64,000 nucleotides of DNA from Paraburkholderia ribeironis (GTDB lineage Bacteria > Pseudomonadota > Gammaproteobacteria > Burkholderiales > Burkholderiaceae): contig NZ_CYGX02000064.1 in the NCBI RefSeq assembly GCF_900019265.1, positions 1 through 64,000 on the forward strand, given 5' to 3'. Shown one piece after another: positions 26,209 to 36,341 of this stretch (position 1 is its first letter; each line of letters starts with the position of its first letter). A program made the position numbers and the translations under genes. The notes beneath the pieces are model-generated. The model saw nothing but the letters and a program-made list of their open reading frames with translations. It was not told the DNA's origin and made no database searches.

Positions 26209-27603
26209 TCAACCACGCCCATCGTCCGTTACAGCCGTGGCGCAAGCCGGCGCACGAAAGCGTGCCGCAGTGTGTGTCACCGGCAGACGCGCATGACCGA
26301 ACAGCTTTTCGCGCAGCGTGCCGTCGCGATACGCGCGCTTGTACGCGCCGCGTTCCTGCAGGATCGGTACCACCAGCTCGATGAAATCCTCAAAGCACTC
26401 CGGCGCGACGGTGCGCGACAGATTGAAACCGTCCACGCCGGTTGCCTCGGTCCATGCAATCAGTTCGTCCGCGATCCGTTCGGCCGAACCAACCAGCGGC
26501 GTCTGCCGGCTGCCCAGTTGCATCTGTTCGAGCAATTTGCGTTTGGTCCACTGCGGACCCGCGGCGCGCGTCATCGCTTCGACGTTCGATACGATCGCCT
26601 GGCTCTTGCCGGTTTCGATCGGTTCGTCGAGATCGTAGCGAGCGAAGTCGATGCCGAGCGACGCCGCCGCATGCACGAGCGCCGCCTCGGAACTGACGTA
26701 ACGCCGGTAGTCCTCGTACTTGTCTTGCGCCTCGCGATCCGTGCGGCCAGTGATGACTGTCTGGCCGAGCAGCACCTTGATATCGTCCGCGCGGCGACCG
26801 CCCGCGACGGCGTGCGCGCGAATATCGTCGACGATTGCTTTGACCGCTGGCTTCGCCTGGCCGTTGACGAACACGCACTCGGCGTGCGCGGCGGCGAACT
26901 GCTTGCCGCGCGTGGACGAGCCGGCCTGATAGAGCACCGGCGTGCGTTGCGGCGACGGCTCGCTCAGATGCATCGCGTCCACCCGATACTGCTTGCCGCG
27001 ATGATGGATGACATGAACCTTCGCCGCGTCCGCGTAGATGCGCTGCGCCTTGTCACGCAGCACCGCGTCGTCTTGCCAGCTGCACTCCCACAGTTTGTAG
27101 ACCAGTTCCATATATTCGTCGGCGAGGTCGTAGCGATCGTCGTGTGCCATCTGGCCGGTCAGACCGATCGCACGCGATGCGCTGTCCAGGTAGCCGGTGA
27201 CGATGTTCCAGCCGACCCGCCCGCGCGTCAGATGATCGAGCGTCGACATGCGCCGTGCGAACAGATAGGGTTGCTCGACCGAGAGATTGGACGTGACGCC
27301 GAACGACAGATGACGCGTTACCGCGGCCATTGCCGGAATCAGCAGCGTCGGGTCGTTGACCGGCACCTGCACGGCGCCGCGAATCGCCGCGTCGGGATTG
27401 CCACCGTAGACGTCGTAGACACCCACCACGTCGGCGAAAAAGATGCCGTCGAACAGACCCGCTTCCAGCGTGCGCGCGTAGTCGGTCCAGTACTGCAGGT
27501 CCGTGTAACGCGTGGACTGGTCGCGCGGATGAGTCCACATGCCTTGCTGGATGTGACCGACGCAGTTCATGTCAAATGCGTTGAGAACGATTTCCTTCGG
27601 CAT
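26209..27603 (-). CDS. NtaA/SnaA/DszA-type flavin-dependent monooxygenase
   Basis: A 464-residue class C flavin monooxygenase of the bacterial luciferase-like fold. Landmarks are LNAFDMNCVGHIQQGMWTHP at the N-terminus, GLFDGIFFADVVGVYDVYGG, GVTSNLSVEQPYLFARRMST, LDHLTRGRVGWNIVTGYLDS and VLYQAGSSTRGKQFAAAHAE. Relatives oxidise nitrilotriacetate, EDTA, dibenzothiophene sulfone or similar xenobiotics, or alkyl sulfonates. The adjacent reductase gene supports a two-component enzyme. The C-terminal 25 residues are an unconserved Ala/Arg tail. The substrate cannot be read from the sequence. Confidence 0.9.
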   Translation of the reverse strand: MPKEIVLNAFDMNCVGHIQQGMWTHPRDQSTRYTDLQYWTDYARTLEAGLFDGIFFADVVGVYDVYGGNPDAAIRGAVQVPVNDPTLLIPAMAAVTRHLSFGVTSNLSVEQPYLFARRMSTLDHLTRGRVGWNIVTGYLDSASRAIGLTGQMAHDDRYDLADEYMELVYKLWECSWQDDAVLRDKAQRIYADAAKVHVIHHRGKQYRVDAMHLSEPSPQRTPVLYQAGSSTRGKQFAAAHAECVFVNGQAKPAVKAIVDDIRAHAVAGGRRADDIKVLLGQTVITGRTDREAQDKYEDYRRYVSSEAALVHAAASLGIDFARYDLDEPIETGKSQAIVSNVEAMTRAAGPQWTKRKLLEQMQLGSRQTPLVGSAERIADELIAWTEATGVDGFNLSRTVAPECFEDFIELVVPILQERGAYKRAYRDGTLREKLFGHARLPVTHTAARFRAPACATAVTDDGRG

Positions 27604-27669
27604 GGTGTGTTCCGGCTGAAATGAACGAATGCTGGCGGCTGACGTCTAGCTGCAGTCTGCCCGCATGGT

Positions 27670-27732
27670 CGGACAGCAGCTGTAGGCCTGAAGCTGTCCG
27701 TTTAATATAGTGGACAAAAAATCACTATGCAA
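27670..27732 (-). promoter_or_regulatory. Promoter and operator of the two-component monooxygenase
   Basis: On the minus strand TTGCAT (complement of 27727-27732), a 17-bp spacer and TATATT (complement of 27704-27709) form a sigma-70 promoter. Around it are CGGACAGC (27670-27677) and its exact reverse complement GCTGTCCG (27693-27700). The half-sites TGTCC (27695-27699) and GGACA (27712-27716) bracket the -10. The arrangement suits a repressor, most simply the divergent XRE-cupin regulator. Confidence 0.6.
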
Positions 27733-27873
27733 GACGTTGTTGCCCATTGTCGTGCGCGCTCTGGTTCTCTTCTAACGGGCTTGACGAGCATAGCGGCCTG
27801 CGCGGCGCGCGCCGATCGCGGGATTGCGTCGATATAATTTCGCGGTGCTCACTTTATCCATGATGATCCAGCC

Positions 27874-28443
27874 ATGTCCGATTCCGCTGCTATCGATCTG
27901 ACCCAGGCGATTTCCGCGCGTGTGAAGACCGAGCGCGAAGCGCGCAACTGGTCGCTGAGCGAGCTGGCGGAGCGCTCGGGCGTCTCGAAGGCGATGATCA
28001 GCAAGATCGAGCGCGGCGAGGCGAGTCCCACCGCGACGGTGCTCGGTCGCCTGTCGGGCGCGTTCGGGCTGACCTTGTCGACGCTGCTGGCGCTCGCCGA
28101 GCAGACCGGCGAGCGGCTCGTGCGTCAGGCGGACCAGGCAGTCTGGCAGGACCCCGAAACGGGTTATACGCGGCGGCGGATTTCACCACCGACGGGCGGC
28201 GTGCTGGAGTTGCTCGAGATCGAGTTGCCGGCGGGCGTGAAGGTGCCTTATCCGCCGGATGCATTCGTGTTTCAGCATCAGCAGATCTGGGTAACGCAAG
28301 GGGTGTTGACGTTTCGTGAGGGCAGCCAGACCTACCGGCTTGAAGCGGGGGATTGTCTGCAGCTCGGCGCGCCGGTCGAGTGCGAGTTCTTCAATGCGGG
28401 CGACGAGGTTTGCCGCTATGTCGTCGGCCTCGTGCGACGCTGA
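27874..28443 (+). CDS. XRE-family regulator with cupin domain
   Basis: A 189-residue regulator. The helix-turn-helix (about 13-68) has the PuuR-like signature NWSLSELAERSGVSKAMISK, then IERGEASPTATVLGRLSGAF. A cupin_2 effector domain follows (about 105-187: ELPAGVKVPYPPDAFVF, LTFREGSQTYRLEAGDC). Such proteins repress neighbouring catabolic genes and respond to a small ligand. It is divergent from the flavin monooxygenase pair. A TATAAT (27833-27838) lies 35 bp before the start. Confidence 0.9.
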   Translation: MSDSAAIDLTQAISARVKTEREARNWSLSELAERSGVSKAMISKIERGEASPTATVLGRLSGAFGLTLSTLLALAEQTGERLVRQADQAVWQDPETGYTRRRISPPTGGVLELLEIELPAGVKVPYPPDAFVFQHQQIWVTQGVLTFREGSQTYRLEAGDCLQLGAPVECEFFNAGDEVCRYVVGLVRR

Positions 28444-28598
28444 GGATTCCAGATACCAGGAATATGCCGGAAAAAAGCAGGGAAAAGCAAAAAAGCAGTA
28501 GAGCAGGCGACACCTCACGCTGACAGTTCACGATTGGTGGCGCCGCCCGTCGTCATTAAACACGACCTTCGCAGGACCTTCGCAGGACCGTCGGCCGC

Positions 28599-28970
28599 TC
28601 AACCTCCACCGCCTCCGCCTTGCACGCCAAGCGTGATCCTGTTGGTTACCGTCTTCACGCCAGCGACTCCTTTGGCAACCTCCGCGGCCTGCTGGATCTG
28701 GCCGCCCTCGGGCACCGATCCGGTCAAAGTCACCGCGCCACTGCGTGCCCGCACGAACACGTTCGACACATTGAAGCCCGGCGCCCTGGCCAGCGCGCGC
28801 CGTACGTCGCGACCGAGCTTGCGGTCTGCCTGACGCGTCGATTTGGCGGCGGCGGCCGGTGACGCCGCTTCGGCCGGCGACGCCGCTTCAGTTGCCTGGG
28901 CATAGGCGCTGGATGCGGTTGCCAGACACAATGCAATACCAAGCGCCTTCACAAGATTGACTGTTTTCAC
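28599..28970 (-). CDS. BON-domain periplasmic protein
   Basis: A 123-residue protein with a GTG start after GGAGAAAAC. It has a signal peptide (KTVNLVKALGIALCLATASS, cut near YAQA), an Ala/Pro-rich linker and one BON domain: DRKLGRDVRRALARAPGFNV, VRARSGAVTLTGSVPEGGQI, VAKGVAGVKTVTNRI. It ends in a Gly6 tail. BON proteins bind phospholipid or the envelope surface. A longer start at 29006 lacks a ribosome-binding site. Confidence 0.85.
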   Translation of the reverse strand: MKTVNLVKALGIALCLATASSAYAQATEAASPAEAASPAAAAKSTRQADRKLGRDVRRALARAPGFNVSNVFVRARSGAVTLTGSVPEGGQIQQAAEVAKGVAGVKTVTNRITLGVQGGGGGG

Positions 28971-29320
28971 GTTTTCTCCATCCTCGATAAGTTGATGATG
29001 TCGCATCGTTACATGTCAAAAACCGCGCGCTTGCGAGCCTGGGTCCTCTCACGAGGAACGCCTGTCCCTGTAGAAGAGTGCCGCTACCGCGCTCCCGGCG
29101 CGTTTAAACAATACTCCAGCCAACGCGCTCATGCTGGAAAAACTGCTGCGAAGATTCGTGGTGCGCGGCTCGCGGATGATCGTCGCAACCACTCGTCAAC
29201 AGTCCGCATTAAAGGCATTACACGTTTCAGACTATAATTTTGCAGCCCGGATCACCCTCGATCCGAGGTCGCGGTTTGTCCTTTCAGATGCAACCGTTTC
29301 GCGGGAGCGCGTTCCGTTTT
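28971..29320. other. Divergent region between BON gene and IclR gene
   Basis: This 350-bp stretch has no coding frame. It contains the IclR promoter near its right end and presumably a minus-strand promoter for the BON gene. Confidence 0.4.
29209..29238 (+). promoter_or_regulatory. Sigma-70 promoter of the IclR gene
   Basis: TTAAAG (29209-29214), an 18-bp spacer and a consensus TATAAT (29233-29238), about 80 bp before the IclR start codon. Confidence 0.55.
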
Positions 29321-30209
29321 GAGCAAAACCCATCACAGCCCGACCGATCATCCGATCGACGGCCCGAGCGTCGACGAGGCGGCGCGGAGCACGGCTTCAT
29401 CCGCGCGAGCGCCCGTCGTCGCAACCCGAACCGCGCACGAAGCACATAAGGATGACCGGCACTTCGTCACGTCGCTGGCGCGTGGGCTCGAAGTGCTGGC
29501 CTGTTTTCGCTCCGGCGACAAATCGCTGAGCAATCAGGAATTGGCCTTGCGGTGCCGGCTGCCCAAATCGACGGTATCGCGCCTCACTCATACGCTGACG
29601 CTGCTCGGCTATCTGATCCATCTGAAAGAGAGCGGCAAGTACCGGCTCGGCACGGCCTCGCTCGCACTGGGCAGCGCGATGCTCGCGCGCCTCGACGTTC
29701 GCAAGATCGCGCGGCCCGTGATGCAGGAACTCGCCGACATCTGCCGCGCCACGGTTTCACTGGGCACGCGCGACCGGCTCTCGATGATCTACGTGGAAAA
29801 CTGCCGGGGCTCGGTGGCGCTCACGCTGACGCTGGAAGTCGGCTCGCGTATTCCGGTGGCAACGTCCGCGATTGGCCGCGCATGGCTCGCGGCGATTCCC
29901 GAACACGATCGTCTGAGCTTCATGGAGCAGGTGCGCGAACTCGATCACGTGGCATGGCCGAAAACGCGTCGCGGCATTGAGAAGGCGCTCGACGATTACC
30001 GCACGCTCGGTGTGACGACGTCATTCGGCGACTGGCAGAAAGACGTGAACGGCATTGCGCGTGCGTTTCAGCCGGGCGGCGAACTGCCGATCATGGCGAT
30101 CAACGTGGGCGGACCGTCGTTCAAACTCTCGAAAGAGTTTCTGCTGGAAGAAGTGCGGCCACGCCTGATCGACGTGGTGACGCAACTCGAAGTTGCGCTA
30201 TCGCATTGA
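29319..30209 (+). CDS. IclR-family transcriptional regulator
   Basis: A 296-residue regulator. After a 45-residue unstructured N-terminus, the winged helix-turn-helix (FVTSLARGLEVLACFRSGDK, LSNQELALRCRLPKSTVSRL) is followed by the IclR effector domain (residues about 125-290: LADICRATVSLGTRDRLSMI, RIPVATSAIGRAWLAAI). The start is a TTG. It faces the convergent acyl-CoA dehydrogenase gene and is the only regulator inside the acyl-CoA island, so it probably controls some of these genes. Its ligand is unknown. Confidence 0.9.
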   Translation: MSKTHHSPTDHPIDGPSVDEAARSTASSARAPVVATRTAHEAHKDDRHFVTSLARGLEVLACFRSGDKSLSNQELALRCRLPKSTVSRLTHTLTLLGYLIHLKESGKYRLGTASLALGSAMLARLDVRKIARPVMQELADICRATVSLGTRDRLSMIYVENCRGSVALTLTLEVGSRIPVATSAIGRAWLAAIPEHDRLSFMEQVRELDHVAWPKTRRGIEKALDDYRTLGVTTSFGDWQKDVNGIARAFQPGGELPIMAINVGGPSFKLSKEFLLEEVRPRLIDVVTQLEVALSH

Positions 30210-30219
30210 GCGGCGGCGC

Positions 30220-32031
30220 TCAGAACCATTGCGGCGCCATGCTGAGCGTGGTGTCGTCGAGAGTGCGCAGCGTGGTGAGCATCAATGCGACGCGCGGCAA
30301 TTCCCAGCGGAAGAACCACTGGCACGCGTGTAGCTTGCCGCGATAGAAGTCCGTGTCCGTATCTGTTTCGCTGCGCGACTCGGCTAGCGCGGCGTTCGCA
30401 ACGATCGCCTGCCTTAGCCACGTCCACGCAATCACGACATGACCGAATGCTTCGAGAAACGCATTCGCGTTGGCGAGCGCGCGTTCGCTATCGTGCGCCA
30501 ACGCGGGCAGCAGTGCGTCGACCGTGGCGGCCAGATCGCGCCATGCATGGCCGAGCGCATCCGCATGCGCGTGCAGCGGCGCGTGGCTGCGCGCCGCTTC
30601 GATCGTGCGCTGCACTTCGCGCGCCAGCAGCCCGAGCGCGGCGCCCTGTTTCATCACGACCTTGCGGCCCAGCAGATCGATCGCCTGAATGCCGTGCGTG
30701 CCTTCGTGGATCATGTTCAGCCGGTTGTCGCGATAGAACTGTTCGACCGGATACTCGCGCGTGTAGCCGTAGCCGCCGTGAATCTGGATCGCGAGGCTAT
30801 TCGCTTCGAGACACCACTGCGACGGCCACGACTTCACCACCGGCGTGAGCAGATCGAGCAGCAGACCCGCCTCGGCGCGCGCCGCGTCGCTCTCGCCGGT
30901 GTTCTGTTCGTCGACGAGGCGCGCCGCATACAGGCATAGTGCGTAAGCGCCTTCTACATAAGCCTTCTGCGCAAGCAGCATGCGACGCACGTCGGCGTGT
31001 TCGATCAGCGGCACTTGCGGATCGAGCGGATTCTTGTTGTCGGGCTTGCGTCCTTGCGGCCGCACGCGTGCGTATTCGAGCGATGCCAGATAGCCGCGAT
31101 AGCCGAGCATGACGGCGCCAAGGCCCACGCCGATGCGCGCCTCGTTCATCATGTGGAACATGGAGGCGAGACCGTGGTGCGGTTCGCCGACCAGCTCGCC
31201 GATGCACTCGCCATGCTCGCCGAACGACAGCATCGTCGACGTGGTGCCGCGCCACCCCATCTTGTGAATCAGCCCCGTGAGCGCGACATCGTTGCGCGCG
31301 CCGAGACTGCCGTCGTCGTTGACATGGAATTTCGGCACCGTGAACAGCGAGATGCCTTTGACGCCCGGCGGCCCGCCGGGAATGCGCGCGAGCACGAGAT
31401 GCACGATGTTCTCGCTCAGCTCGTGATCGCCGGCTGAAATGAAAATCTTGTTGCCGCGAATCGAATAGGTGCCGTCTTCGTTCGGCGTGGCGCTGGTGAC
31501 GAGATCGGACAGGCTGGAGCCCGCTTGCGGTTCGGTGAGCGCCATGGTGCCGAAGGCGCGGCCGTCGAACAGCGCCTGCAGGTACTTGCGCTTTTGCGCC
31601 GCGCTGCCGAAACGTTCGATAACGTTTGCATTCGCGGTGGTCAGCATCGCGTAGGACGAGGTCGCGATATTGGCGCTCTTGAACAGCGACAGGCACGCAA
31701 ACGAAATCACCGACGGCAGCTGCATGCCGCCCCACGCATAGTCTTTGCCCGCCGCGAGGAAGCCGGTGGCACGCAACGCATCGAGCGCGTCTTTCACTTC
31801 GGCCGGCAGCGTGACCCGTTGACCATCGAATTGCGGTTCGTGCTCGTCGGACAGACGGTTATGCGGCGCGAACCTGTCGACCGCCACCGCATGCGCGGTA
31901 TCGAGCGCGGCGGTGAAGGTCTCGCGGCTGTGATCGGCATGGCGCGTGCGCCGCGTGAGCATCTCGGCCTCGAGCACTTCGAAGAGCTGAAATTCCAGGT
32001 CACGTGGGTTGATGATCAGCGCATCTTGCAT
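30220..32031 (-). CDS. Acyl-CoA dehydrogenase, long (C-terminal-extension) type
   Basis: A 603-residue flavoprotein about 200 residues longer than classical acyl-CoA dehydrogenases, with the C-terminal extension of the DmdC/AcdA-type subfamily (residues about 460-600). Core motifs are YAWGGMQLPSVISFACLSLF, FGTMALTEPQAGSSLSDLVT (FAD/substrate loop), GNKIFISAGDHELSENIVHL, MMNEARIGVGLGAVMLGYRG and AIQIHGGYGYTREYPVEQFY with RDNRLNMIHEGTHGIQAIDL. The Glu in IHEGT is the usual catalytic base position. It is divergent from the SDR-acyl-CoA ligase operon. It introduces a double bond into a CoA thioester not identifiable here. Confidence 0.92.
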   Translation of the reverse strand: MQDALIINPRDLEFQLFEVLEAEMLTRRTRHADHSRETFTAALDTAHAVAVDRFAPHNRLSDEHEPQFDGQRVTLPAEVKDALDALRATGFLAAGKDYAWGGMQLPSVISFACLSLFKSANIATSSYAMLTTANANVIERFGSAAQKRKYLQALFDGRAFGTMALTEPQAGSSLSDLVTSATPNEDGTYSIRGNKIFISAGDHELSENIVHLVLARIPGGPPGVKGISLFTVPKFHVNDDGSLGARNDVALTGLIHKMGWRGTTSTMLSFGEHGECIGELVGEPHHGLASMFHMMNEARIGVGLGAVMLGYRGYLASLEYARVRPQGRKPDNKNPLDPQVPLIEHADVRRMLLAQKAYVEGAYALCLYAARLVDEQNTGESDAARAEAGLLLDLLTPVVKSWPSQWCLEANSLAIQIHGGYGYTREYPVEQFYRDNRLNMIHEGTHGIQAIDLLGRKVVMKQGAALGLLAREVQRTIEAARSHAPLHAHADALGHAWRDLAATVDALLPALAHDSERALANANAFLEAFGHVVIAWTWLRQAIVANAALAESRSETDTDTDFYRGKLHACQWFFRWELPRVALMLTTLRTLDDTTLSMAPQWF

Positions 32032-32208
32032 GAAAGAAGACCCATCCAGAGTTAAGCCGCTATGCAGAACGACCAGGAAGCCGACCACGCGACGCGCAGC
32101 GGAACCACGCTCGCGCGAATCGGCGCAGCCCGATTGAAATTGCGCCATGCGGGTTAGCCCCAATGAACCACACGGCGCCGATGCGTGTCAGTTTATAACG
32201 AAAGTGAA

Positions 32209-32251
32209 TGAGCGTGCTTTTATTTACACGCTCAAGTTCGGCACGTATGAT
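32209..32251 (+). promoter_or_regulatory. Promoter with overlapping 8-bp palindromic operator
   Basis: TGAGCGTG (32209-32216) and CACGCTCA (32227-32234) are perfect inverted repeats with a 10-bp spacer. TTTACA (32223-32228), exactly 17 bp before TATGAT (32246-32251), forms a good sigma-70 promoter toward the SDR gene at 32307. The right operator arm overlaps the -35 element, so the bound protein would repress. The site also lies upstream of the divergent acyl-CoA dehydrogenase start (32031) and could control both. Confidence 0.75.
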
Positions 32252-32306
32252 GGTCGAACAATATGGAATACGAAGCTGCATAGCAGAACACTCTGGAGGA
32301 GCGCGC

Positions 32307-33080
32307 ATGTCTGTGAAAGACCTGTTTCAACTGGACGGCAAGATTGCATTGATCACCGGCGGCTCGCGCGGCCTCGGCCTGCAAATGGCCGAAGCGCTCG
32401 GCGAGATGGGCTGTCGTGTCGCGATCACCGCGCGCAAGGCCGACGAACTCGCCGAAGCGAAAACGCATCTGCAAAGTCGCGGCATCGAGGTGCTGACGAT
32501 CGTGAACGACTTGCAGCGCTTCGAGGGCATCCCCGGTCTGGTCGACGAAGTGCTGGGTCTGGACGGCCGCATCGACATCCTCGTGAACAATGCGGGCGCA
32601 ACGTGGGGCGCGCCGGCCGAAGACTATCCGGACGACGCCTGGCACAAGGTGATGAATCTGAACGTCAATGCGCCGTTTTTCCTCGCACGCGAAGTCGGCA
32701 AGCGCAGCATGATTCCGCGACGCGCGGGCAAGATCGTCAATATCGCGTCGGTGGCCGGACTGAAGGGCTCACCACCCGGCATGAACACGATTGCGTACAA
32801 CACGTCGAAGGCCGCAGCGATCAACTTCACGCGGGCGCTGGCGGCGGAGTGGGGCAAGTACAACATCAACGTCAACGCGATCTGTCCGGGCTTTTTCCCG
32901 TCGAAGATGTCGGCAGGACTCCTCGACAAACTCGAAGGCGCGATCATCTCGCGCACGCCGTTGCAGCGTCTGGGCGGCGACGAAGATCTCAAGGGTCCGG
33001 TGGTGTTTCTCGCAAGCGAAGCGTCGCGCCACATCACCGGCCAGTATTTCGCGGTGGATGGCGGGTCGATCATCGTCTGA
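32307..33080 (+). CDS. Short-chain dehydrogenase/reductase
   Basis: A 257-residue classical SDR. The NAD(P) loop is TGGSRGLG (17-24), the structural motif is NNAG (94-97), and the catalytic residues are Ser148, Tyr164 and Lys168 (YNTSK). The FabG-like C-terminus is VFLASEASRHITGQYFAVDG. The start has a strong GGAGGA. It is the first gene of a plus-strand run with an acyl-CoA dehydrogenase, two ligases and another SDR. It likely oxidises a 3-hydroxyacyl-CoA or a related alcohol. Confidence 0.92.
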   Translation: MSVKDLFQLDGKIALITGGSRGLGLQMAEALGEMGCRVAITARKADELAEAKTHLQSRGIEVLTIVNDLQRFEGIPGLVDEVLGLDGRIDILVNNAGATWGAPAEDYPDDAWHKVMNLNVNAPFFLAREVGKRSMIPRRAGKIVNIASVAGLKGSPPGMNTIAYNTSKAAAINFTRALAAEWGKYNINVNAICPGFFPSKMSAGLLDKLEGAIISRTPLQRLGGDEDLKGPVVFLASEASRHITGQYFAVDGGSIIV

Positions 33081-33179
33081 TTCGACGCATGCCGTTGCGA
33101 AGCGCGGCGCGATCGGCACCGTGCGCGAGCGCCGCGCTTACATAGAAAAGCAGCAACCATCTTGCATGGGAGACGCCGT

Positions 33180-34403
<1,224 letters not shown>

Positions 34404-34541
34404 ACACGTCCATCGGATCCGTCGGGCCGATCAGGTCCATCAGCGTCGCGCTACGCCGCAAGCCACGCGCGTTCGCCACGCGGCGCACGTAAATTGAAGC
34501 GCGGCGGCAGTGAAACGCGCACAGACAAGCAGGAGACGCCT

Positions 34542-36341
34542 ATGAACGAACGCCATCATCCGCATTGGCCGCCGCAAGTACCGTTGCATCTGACGCTGCC
34601 GCAGACCAACATTTTCTATAACGCCGAAGTCTCGGCGGCGCGCTTTCCTGACAAGCCATTTATCGTCTTCTACGACACGCCGGTGTCGTTCGCCGAATTC
34701 AAAAACGAGGCCGAGCGGATCGCGGGCTTTCTGCAGCAGGAGTGCCGCGTCAAGGCGGGCGACCGCGTGCTGCTCTACATGCAGAACAGTCCGCAATGGA
34801 TCATCGCGTACTACGGCATTCTGCGAGCCAACGCGGTCGTGGTGCCGGTCAATCCGATGAACATGAGCGCCGAACTCGCGCACTATGTCGAGGATAGCGG
34901 CGCGACCACGATCATCGCGCCGCAATGCCTGTTCGCGAATGTCGAGCCGCTGATCGGCAGCGGGCCGGGCCAGGGTCTCGAGCACGCGATCGTCGCGACG
35001 TATAGCGATTATCTGAAGCGGCCGTCGCCGATCGCCGTGCCCGAATTCATCGCGGCGCCGCGCAAGACGTTCGACCTCGACGGTGTCACGTCGTGGCAAG
35101 CGGTGCTCGACCGGCATCTCCAACCCGGCCCGCTCACCGCGGGTGCCGACGATCTGTGCGTGATGCCCTACACGTCCGGCACCACCGGCAGACCGAAGGG
35201 CTGCATGCACACCCATCGCAGCGTGATGAGCACGCTGCTCGGCGGTTGCGTGTGGTTCGTGGCGCCAGCGGACGGCGTCCATCTGTCGGTGTTGCCGTTT
35301 TTTCACGTGACCGGCATGCAGGGCGGCATGAACAGCGCGGTCTACACCGGCGCGACGATCGTCGTGCTGCCGCGCTGGGATCGCGACGCGGCTGCGCTAT
35401 GCATGCAGAAATATCGCGTCACCGCATGGCAATCGATCTCGACGATGATGGTCGACTTTCTGTCGAACCCGAAGCTCGGCGACTACGACCTGTCCAGTCT
35501 GATTGGTGCACGCGGCGGTGGCGCGGCGATGCCGGACGCGATCGCGCGCAAGCTCAAGGCGTTGACCGGGCTCGATTATGTCGAAGGCTACGGGATGTCG
35601 GAGACGATCGCCGGCACGCATATCAACCCACCACATCGGCCGAAACCGCAGTGCCTGGGAATCCCCGTGTTCGATGTCGATTCGCGGGTGATCGACCCGG
35701 TCACGCTGCAGGAAGTGGCGCAAGGCGAAACCGGCGAAATCGTCGTCAACGCGCCGCAGGTGATGCAGGGATACTGGCGCAATCCGCAGGCGACCGAAGA
35801 GGCGTTCATCGAACTGGACGGCAAGCGTTTTCTGCGCACCGGCGACCTCGGTCATGTCGACGAAGACGGTTATTTCTTCATGACCGATCGCCTCAAGCGC
35901 ATGATCAATGCGTCGGGCTACAAGGTCTGGCCGGCCGAGGTCGAGGCGCTGATGTACCGCCATCCGGCGATTCACGAAGTGTGCGTGATCGGCGTGAAGG
36001 ACGAGAAGCGCGGCGAGACCGTGAAGGCGCTGGTGGTGCTGAGCGCGGCGCATGCGGGCACGACCAGCGCGCAGGAGATCATCGACTGGGCGCATGAGCA
36101 GATGGCGTCGTACAAGGCGCCGCGCATCGTCGAGTTCGTCGCGTCGCTGCCGAAGTCCGGCAGCGGCAAGATCCTGTGGCGCAAGTTGCAGGAAGAGGAC
36201 GCAGCGCGCACGGCAGCGGCCGCTGGCGGCAAGCCCGGCAATCCCGGCAACACCGGCAACACCGGCAACACCGGCAACACCGGCAACACCGGCAACACCG
36301 GCAACACCGGCAACGGCAGCAATGGAGGCGCGGCGCAATGA
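34542..36341 (+). CDS. AMP-forming acyl-CoA ligase with Gly-Asn-Thr repeat tail
   Basis: A 599-residue ANL-superfamily ligase. It shows the P-loop YTSGTTGRPKG (210-220), the adenine motif GYGMSET (about 356), the hinge TDRLKRMINASGYKVWP (about 447-463) and the catalytic lysine in KSGSGKILWRKL (about 549). It activates a carboxylate to its CoA thioester. Residues 566-592 are a (Gly-Asn-Thr)n repeat, followed by a short GGAAQ end. This tail is outside the ligase fold and is encoded by a 9-bp tandem repeat. The gene overlaps the next ligase by 4 bp. AGGAGA precedes the chosen ATG. Confidence 0.92.
   Translation: MNERHHPHWPPQVPLHLTLPQTNIFYNAEVSAARFPDKPFIVFYDTPVSFAEFKNEAERIAGFLQQECRVKAGDRVLLYMQNSPQWIIAYYGILRANAVVVPVNPMNMSAELAHYVEDSGATTIIAPQCLFANVEPLIGSGPGQGLEHAIVATYSDYLKRPSPIAVPEFIAAPRKTFDLDGVTSWQAVLDRHLQPGPLTAGADDLCVMPYTSGTTGRPKGCMHTHRSVMSTLLGGCVWFVAPADGVHLSVLPFFHVTGMQGGMNSAVYTGATIVVLPRWDRDAAALCMQKYRVTAWQSISTMMVDFLSNPKLGDYDLSSLIGARGGGAAMPDAIARKLKALTGLDYVEGYGMSETIAGTHINPPHRPKPQCLGIPVFDVDSRVIDPVTLQEVAQGETGEIVVNAPQVMQGYWRNPQATEEAFIELDGKRFLRTGDLGHVDEDGYFFMTDRLKRMINASGYKVWPAEVEALMYRHPAIHEVCVIGVKDEKRGETVKALVVLSAAHAGTTSAQEIIDWAHEQMASYKAPRIVEFVASLPKSGSGKILWRKLQEEDAARTAAAAGGKPGNPGNTGNTGNTGNTGNTGNTGNTGNGSNGGAAQ
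36246..36308. repeat. 9-bp tandem repeat (7 x GGCAACACC) in the ligase 3' end
   Basis: Seven perfect copies flanked by one degenerate copy on each side encode the Gly-Asn-Thr tail of the acyl-CoA ligase, ending 33 bp before its stop codon. Unit length keeps the frame when copy number changes. Confidence 0.93.
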
